Assembly (NCBI GenBank): GCA_036365145.1
Contig: JAEOAD010000012.1
Coordinates: 44,647,001-44,711,000 of the forward strand
Source: Orientallactaga sibirica
Lineage: Eukaryota; Chordata; Mammalia; Rodentia; Dipodidae
Reading direction: 5' to 3'
Length of the DNA stretch: 64,000 nucleotides
Made by a program: the position numbers and the translations under genes. Within the stretch, counting starts at the first letter, position 1. Each line of letters starts with the position of its first letter. Positions 57,551 through 64,000 of the stretch are shown here, one piece after another. The notes under the pieces were generated by a model, which saw only the letters and a list, made by a program, of their open reading frames with translations, had not been told where the DNA came from and did no database searches.

Positions 57551-59794
57551 CAAAAAGGTTTTAAAAAAATGTTACATTGGGAAAGACAGTGGTGTGCAAA
57601 AGTTGGAGGAATTCTGTGTGTATGCATGTGCAAATGTTACAAATTTGCCATTTTTTTGAAGTGTCCCCACTTCCTCTGCTTCTTGTGTTAGTGATACTAA
57701 TGTAAAAAAGTAAGAATCCTATGGTACAGATTTGCATTCACAACTCAAAACTGTATCTTGGTAGTGGCTCATAATTTCTTAGTTTTCTGAAAGAATGTCT
57801 ATTTGCCCTCCCTTCCAAAATATGTCCAGTAACTTGATGAAAATCAAGAAAATGTATACAATTGTAAATGTGAATGAATTTACAAATTCTACTGGAAACT
57901 TCTGCTGTGGAAAATAGTTTTTGTTGCCAGACTTCTAACTGAATAACAGTAAGCTATGTGACATACCTTTGCCATCAATATTTTAGTTAAATTCTCATAT
58001 AATCATCTTTAATTAGCATTAATGCTCAACATTTATAAATGAAATAAGCAATGTTTATTTTCATTTATGTTTTAAACAGTCTCCCAGAATTTAAAGTATA
58101 ATTGAAAAGCATTTTAATTATCTGCTTAGAAAAATTATGTTTAGCATAATTATCTGGTAATATAAAAGATAGCATAATAAATCAAATATACATACTTGGT
58201 TATTAAATCTGGATATAAAATTCTCAAAACTTCCTTACACAAAACGTGGGAACATTAGTTAAAGACTGCTGTGGAGGATAACTGAAGCAAATTCAGTCCG
58301 AATTTAGCTAGTACTTTTAAAATACAAAGTTGAGACATTCTTAATTTGAGTATAGACTTTTTCAATTTTCCAAATTTCCCAATACTCACTAATATCTTAT
58401 TAGATAAGCCCATCTTTATTCACTAACCCTGATGCGATGCCAGTTCCTTGCACAATCTTAACATACTAGCATTCAGCACCTCCATCAATGGTCTACTAAG
58501 AATAATTTCCAATACATAAATACTACTATATAAGTATATGCTTTGTTTATAGAATCCCAACTAGTTACATTTATTATGCTCTCTCTAGTAATATTGAGGT
58601 AACAATCATATATATGTGCATATATAAATATAAATAAATATATATATATATATATATATGATGGGCCTTTACAATGCCTCAACTCCAATCTAGAATCATT
58701 ATCTCCACCTACCTAAAATTCATTCATTTAGTACATGGCTAATGAATGTCAAGGCCACTCCCAAAATAATCTTGATTCCTGTAGGTAGACTAAGTGAACA
58801 TTTTCTCTAAGCAATCATACTGTATTTATTTAATAATAATGATACCTAATTACTAATCTTTGAGCTCCATAATAGAATCTCAAATCAGACATCTGCATAT
58901 ATTAGGAAATAGTCTCAAAAAGAAAATATGACATGATTACATATTCTAATCCAGATGTATGATATTTCATATAAATAAAATAAAAATACTTGATATATTT
59001 TTGTAAATAGCCTATATGTCAACAATGATACACTTACTGGATTTGTTTTGATCTGGTTTCAAGAATACAAGTGCATGTTGTCATAAGAATACAGCTGAAT
59101 AAACTTAACTTTGAAGAAACAACAACTACATGTAAAGAATGGTAGTTTTTGGATGCACTTAGAGTTTTTAAGTTGACACTTAAATATCTGTTTTCACCCT
59201 TATAGTGGATTACATAGTATTCTGGCTCAGTCCAATCATTGTAAAGATCAACTTATTTCCACAGCCTGAAAGCCTTAGAAACCTGAAGTCAAAAAATCTC
59301 ATTGGCAACATGCTTTTCAAGGCCCCTCTCTGTTATAGAAACATTTTAACTTTTGCTCTTCAATGGATAACCTGCCTTTGGGTATCCTCTCCTATGGAAG
59401 TTCCCCATACAAGAGCTCTTTGCTTTTTCTATACAATAGAGTTCACTTCCTCTGCAGTAAGCTTTTGTTCAACCTAACTTTGTGAAATAAAGTTCCTCCT
59501 TGAAAACTTACCCTTCTTGTCTTTGAGATGGATTCTTCAAGTTTCTTGAGACAGAGAACCTTGAACCTATGAAGTCATAGAGCTTTGGTAACCATTGTGA
59601 ATCCCACACCCGCATTCCTGAGTTAAAGCCATCTAGGAGCTGATGCCAAGCTCGGTAGCTCTCAAGGAGATCCATTACACAAGGAATGAGGCACTGTGCG
59701 ATGACTGCCAGAAACCAGTGCACATGCCTCTATAAGAATTCAGTGTTCAAACTGACTCCAACATACCCACAGATTTAAAAAAATTATGAGAAAT
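57551..59794. other. AT-rich unique sequence, possible degraded LTR near 59.2-59.5 kb
   Basis: No gene recognised. A TA array lies at 58640-58659. The stretch 59200-59515 carries AATAAA (59487-59492, in gtgaaataaagttcctcc) in a context resembling the end of an LTR, without visible termini. Confidence 0.35.
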
Positions 59795-59962
59795 TGGACT
59801 GGATGAATGGCTTAGCGGATAAAGCATTTGCCTGCAAAGCCAAAGGACCCAGGTTGGATTCCCCAGGACCCATGTTAGCCAGATGCACAAGGGGGACACA
59901 CGTATCTGTAATTCCTTTGTAATGTCTTGAGGCCCTGGTGCACCCATTCTAACCTCTAAGCA
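59795..59962 (+). mobile_element. tRNA-derived SINE (RSINE1-like), tail truncated
   Basis: Head ggactggatgaatggcttag, gtttgattccc-type B-box region (ggttggattccccaggaccc), body ccagatgcacaagggggaca. The CT tract and A-rich tail are missing; the element stops after gcacccattctaacctct. Confidence 0.82.
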
Positions 59963-62900
59963 AAGCTTCTTATTATCAGGATTCAAACTGACTTAAAAAA
60001 AGATTTAGATAAAACTTTTAAGGCTCAAGTTTTAATTATTAAACAAAAAATTGAAACATCAACTAAACCTTTTAGTTTGAGAAAAATCAGTGAACTGAAA
60101 TAAAGTTCTGAGAAATTATGTAGAATGTAATACAAAGGGCTAAGGGAAGCTAAATGGAAAAAAAAAAGAATATAAGATATGAAGCTGATAGAAAGAAGCC
60201 TCATATATGTATAATTATCATTTAAGAAGCACTCAATGCTTCTGCGAGCCTAAAATTGTCACAAATGCTGTCATTTATAGACCTAGATAGCAGAGATGGA
60301 AACAATGAAAGGATACCAAAGGCATTTTAAGGATAAGGGTTTAGAAAGGGCTCAATTCCCAGATCTAAGGACCTAAATGAACCACATGCAAAATAAAGTG
60401 AACACATGCCTAGACAGACCAGACTAAAATAAAGATTATCAATGTAAATGAGAATGTCTTAAACCAGAAAGAAACATAGATCATCTCCAAATAAAAGGAT
60501 TATTAATACAACTACTGTTTTTCCTTTCAAAAAACAATAATTGAAAAATAAATTAATAAAAAACTCTCAGTAAAGAAAGCTTTCATTTAATTCTTCAAAC
60601 AAAAAGAAAATTATCCCCGTTGTAATATTTGAGATATCAAAAAGAATGATAAGGACATATTGGTAAATATGTAGTAAAGTTAAATAAGCCTTGATTGCAT
60701 AAATTAGCAACAAAAATGACTAGCTGTATAATTGTGTGTTGTGGTCAGGGGTAAATTGCTGTCATAAAAATAACAATACTTAAATTGTTAGAAGAATCAT
60801 CACGTTAAATAACTCTAATTTATTTTATTCCTTACAGAGAACCATACAGGCAGGGCCTAATAATCTGAAGCCTAACGTGAACTGTGCATATGTACTAATA
60901 AGGTAACCACTAGAAAAATAATGATGGAATGTACAATTGTCAAAAAGTAGAGGAAGAAGACATAATGCAAAGTTAAACTTGAAGATTCACTTTATCAAAA
61001 AAGATGGTGAAGGTACAAGTAAATTGGAAAAATATGTTATAAACATGTATGAACTTCAAGATATCATGAAATCAAGTCAAATACCATATTATCTCATTTG
61101 TCTTAAGCCCATTGAAGGTCCTCATTAACCTCGATATTGCTGAGAGATGCATTGACCAGCTCTGCTGTAGACGGAGCATGTGGAAGTAAATGACTGCTTG
61201 AGGTCCGTCTCGTTTTGGATGTTTAATAATTAGCTGAACATGAACTAGCACACTTGGTGGAAGTTTTAGATGGGAGCATTTGACAAACTGGCTTTTGAAG
61301 CCAACATATTTATGAAACTGGTGCTGGGATTGGGGGCACCTTGCTTGAATTCTCCTTCCCAGGGAACATCACACCTGTCCTCACAGTTGTCTATTTCCAG
61401 ACTCTCAGATTGGTGCTCCATGAAAGTTCAGCCAGATCTCATCTTCTGCTAACTTTACACCTTGGCAAATGTCAGGCATTTAGGACTCCTCATCACTGGC
61501 ATTTGTGGTGTGTGGACGATAAGCTACAATAAATCAGAATGACTCAATTCCCCAATACCATCTGGCACTCCTGTAGCATGGATAGAAGCCATCATATTTT
61601 TAAAAAGAAGCCTGACTGGCAATGATGTGTCTTGAGTCATGAGATGTGTGAGCTGGGCACCCAAATAAGTAGGAGAGGAAAATCACATGAAGCCTTTATA
61701 ATTCTATTTCTATTTGATGTCATTTCATAGATCATATGTCCTGTTGCTATAAAAATTAACACATCATGCTTAAATAGAGCATAGAAAAGTCTTGTGTGAT
61801 CTTTGTCTACAACAGCTGTAGCTCACTAAGTGCCACATAGGAGCTCTTCCACATTTTAAGCATTTGGAAACACCGAGATGTATTTCTGTTAAGGTTTCTG
61901 TCTTTATAGACTCTATTAAGAAGTGTCTTTCAAGTTTCTAGACACTTTCTCACTTACATGCTGATCTATCTGCTAAATATGAAATGTTTTCATAACTATC
62001 TACAACAGTTGAGAGCTCACACAACTACAAGGAAATTGAGAAATGCTAGATTCAATTCTCTCTCCAAGCTTTCTCCAAATAAAAATGTTCATCTTTTTGT
62101 GTCTGCACAAATTTCTTGCACAAATGTTGGAATAAAAGTTATCAATGCAAAAAAATTGAATAAGTATTTCACTATTTAAGCTGAGCACATCTTATTCTTT
62201 GATACTTGTTCTGGAGAAGTAAATTTATGTCTTTCCCTCAACTATTAAAGAGCTCATTTCAGAGGCAGTGAAAACAAACTAAAAATAGAAGCTATCCCCT
62301 GAAAACTAGACTTAAACCAAGTTATAAATAAATGTCACAGGCAAATAAGACAAAGAAAAATACTCATGCAATCATTCAGGAAACTGAGATCACTCCTGGA
62401 GTGACAGCATTGAGAAGGAGCCCCAACTAATTCACATCAATATTCTTTAAAGTAAGAGTTGGTGGCTAAGACATTAGGACAAAATAAAAATGATTTGATT
62501 TTCTGTAGGCAAGATCTTATGCTTAATCTGTCTATATAAGTTCATAGATGGTGTTGTCCCAATCACAGAAAAAAAAAAAAAAAACAGGAAGGTTTTGTAC
62601 CTGCAGGTGTCCCTTAATTGAGAATAGGATGAATTAATGACTTAGTGATTGCCCAAGATGTTGAGGAGAATCTGCACAGTTCAATAACAGAAAAGTGAAT
62701 GAAAGGCACAGCATCAGGATAAGTACATCAGATACAATTGATCATTTTATCTCAATAAGGCTTCAAGGTGGCTACCATTTACCAGTGAGAATATGAAATT
62801 CCAAGCATGCAGAATGATTTATTCCTGAAAAAAGAGAATATGTCATTATGGAGCATTAAAAAAGTACCTACTATATAATGAAAGTGAATCCAGGCTTCAG

Positions 62901-63614
62901 TGTTTAGAAATAACAGTCCATTGGTATAATGTTGGGTCACCAAGGGAAAAGTTGTATGTTTTAGTGCTTCAGATAATGGGCATGCCACAGCCCACAAAGC
63001 ATGCATGCCTGAGCAATGTGAACCTGCTGTACCTACCGGGTCTGCACAACAACACCCAGGACACCAGTGCCAGCTGAACAGAACTGAGAGCACATGTCAG
63101 TCAGATTTAAAATGCTCAAGGTAAGTGTAGTTTTACATTCTAAATACTTGAAACACATCAGTTAAACACTGTTTTGAGACATACATATGACAGAAACCTC
63201 AAATTTGAGTCTACAATAGTCTGCTTTTATAACATGGTCATGTCATTCTTACAGACAATGTCTGTTTTCAAGATAAATAGCATGGCTGACTATGGCTTGC
63301 ATGGCTTAATATATTTACTAATATTTAGTCCATTACAGAAGAAGTGTGTGGACTCTGCTATAAAGTCATTAGGTATCAAATTCATATTGTGATTATTTTT
63401 CCTTACCCTTGAGAAAGATGCTTAAAATCAGTTGTATTCTTTAAATGATACCCAATATGAAGGTTTGCTGGAGACAGCATGAGAAGCAGTTGGAAGCAGT
63501 TAACCTAATGTCTTGCACATAATCAAAACCTAATACATGGTAGCTGTAGATATTACATTCAGATAAGTCTATCTCTTTTATAACATCACAGTTGGCCTTT
63601 TCTGTAAGTCCAGT
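59963..63614. other. Unique sequence, possible MIR and conserved block
   Basis: No gene recognised. The block 61040-61470 is more balanced in composition than its surroundings. A weak exon-like stretch lies at 60838-60902 (see findings). Near 63500-63545, tgtcttgcacataatcaaaa resembles a MIR 3' end. Confidence 0.35.
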
Positions 63615-63630
63615 TAGAATTTTCAATATC

Positions 63631-63778
63631 AGGCTGAAGAGATGGGTTAGCAGTTGAGGCACTTGCCTGCAAAGCCAAAGGACCCAGGTTTGATTCCCTA
63701 GGGCCCATGTAAGCCAGATGCACAAGGTGGCACATGCATCTGGAGTTTGTTTGCAGTGGCTGGAGGCCCTGGCATATC

Positions 63779-63851
<73 letters not shown>

Positions 63852-63905
63852 TCTATCTGCCTCTCTCAAATAAATAAATAAATAAATAAAATATTTTTTG
63901 AAAAA
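63631..63905 (+). mobile_element. tRNA-derived SINE (RSINE1-like), recent
   Basis: Head aggctgaagagatgggttag, the canonical body (ccagatgcacaaggtggcac, gcatctggagtttgtttgca), then (TC)n and (AC)n arrays (63783-63851) and an AAATAAATAAAT tail. A perfect 16-bp target duplication, TAGAATTTTCAATATC, flanks it at 63615-63630 and 63906-63921. Confidence 0.94.
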
Positions 63906-64000
63906 TAGAATTTTCAATATCCTTAACCCTAATAAATTCATCACTATAATTCTTCCAATACAGTATCTGATGCATTTATGAACCAGACAGTGGTATAGTT

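Overview
This window is non-coding, AT-rich, CpG-poor mammalian nuclear DNA. I find no functional protein-coding gene, CpG island, rRNA, tRNA or CRISPR array. The repeats point to a rodent: 7SL-derived B1 elements, an ID/B1 (B4-type) fusion, many tRNA-derived SINEs of the RSINE1/B4-like type, composite tRNA-B1 SINEs, MaLR-type LTR elements (one nearly intact and young) and rodent-type L1 3' ends. The exact form of the tRNA-derived SINE and of the B1 resembles what I remember from dipodoid rodents (jerboas). That lineage call is moderate-confidence memory, not a search result.

Layout. 1-12 kb: SINEs (several with perfect 15-bp target-site duplications) in AT-rich unique DNA with one MIR. 12-26 kb: more SINEs, an L1 3' end, MIR fossils, two minus-strand SINEs inserted at the same target site, and the first polypurine arrays. 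26-30 kb: a nested block with a MaLR solo LTR inside a composite SINE, two inverted L1 3'-UTR pieces, an unclassified stretch, and a B1 inside an older SINE. 30-38 kb: mostly unique DNA, a small TTAACCAAT-type minisatellite and a second, older solo LTR. 38.2-41.7 kb: antisense L1 reverse-transcriptase sequence, a 5'-truncated polyadenylated U6 snRNA pseudogene, then an ancient antisense L1 3' end split by a two-LTR MaLR-like element with a 5-bp target duplication. 42.9-44.1 kb: a rodent-type L1 3' UTR. 44-54 kb: SINEs and long GAAA/GGAA tracts. 54.5-55.8 kb: a processed TMA7 pseudogene split by a short L1 that appears to carry a 3' transduction. 56-64 kb: mostly unique DNA ending in a recent SINE with a perfect 16-bp target duplication.

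No genes here work together. The content is a layered record of retrotransposition: MIR and old L1, then composite SINEs and solo LTRs, then B1, RSINE1-like SINEs and the young MaLR. Most open reading frames above 60 codons lie in repeats, simple sequence or random AT-rich DNA. I could not run repeat or homology searches; family names rest on recognising consensus-like text, and older or partial elements are given low confidence.
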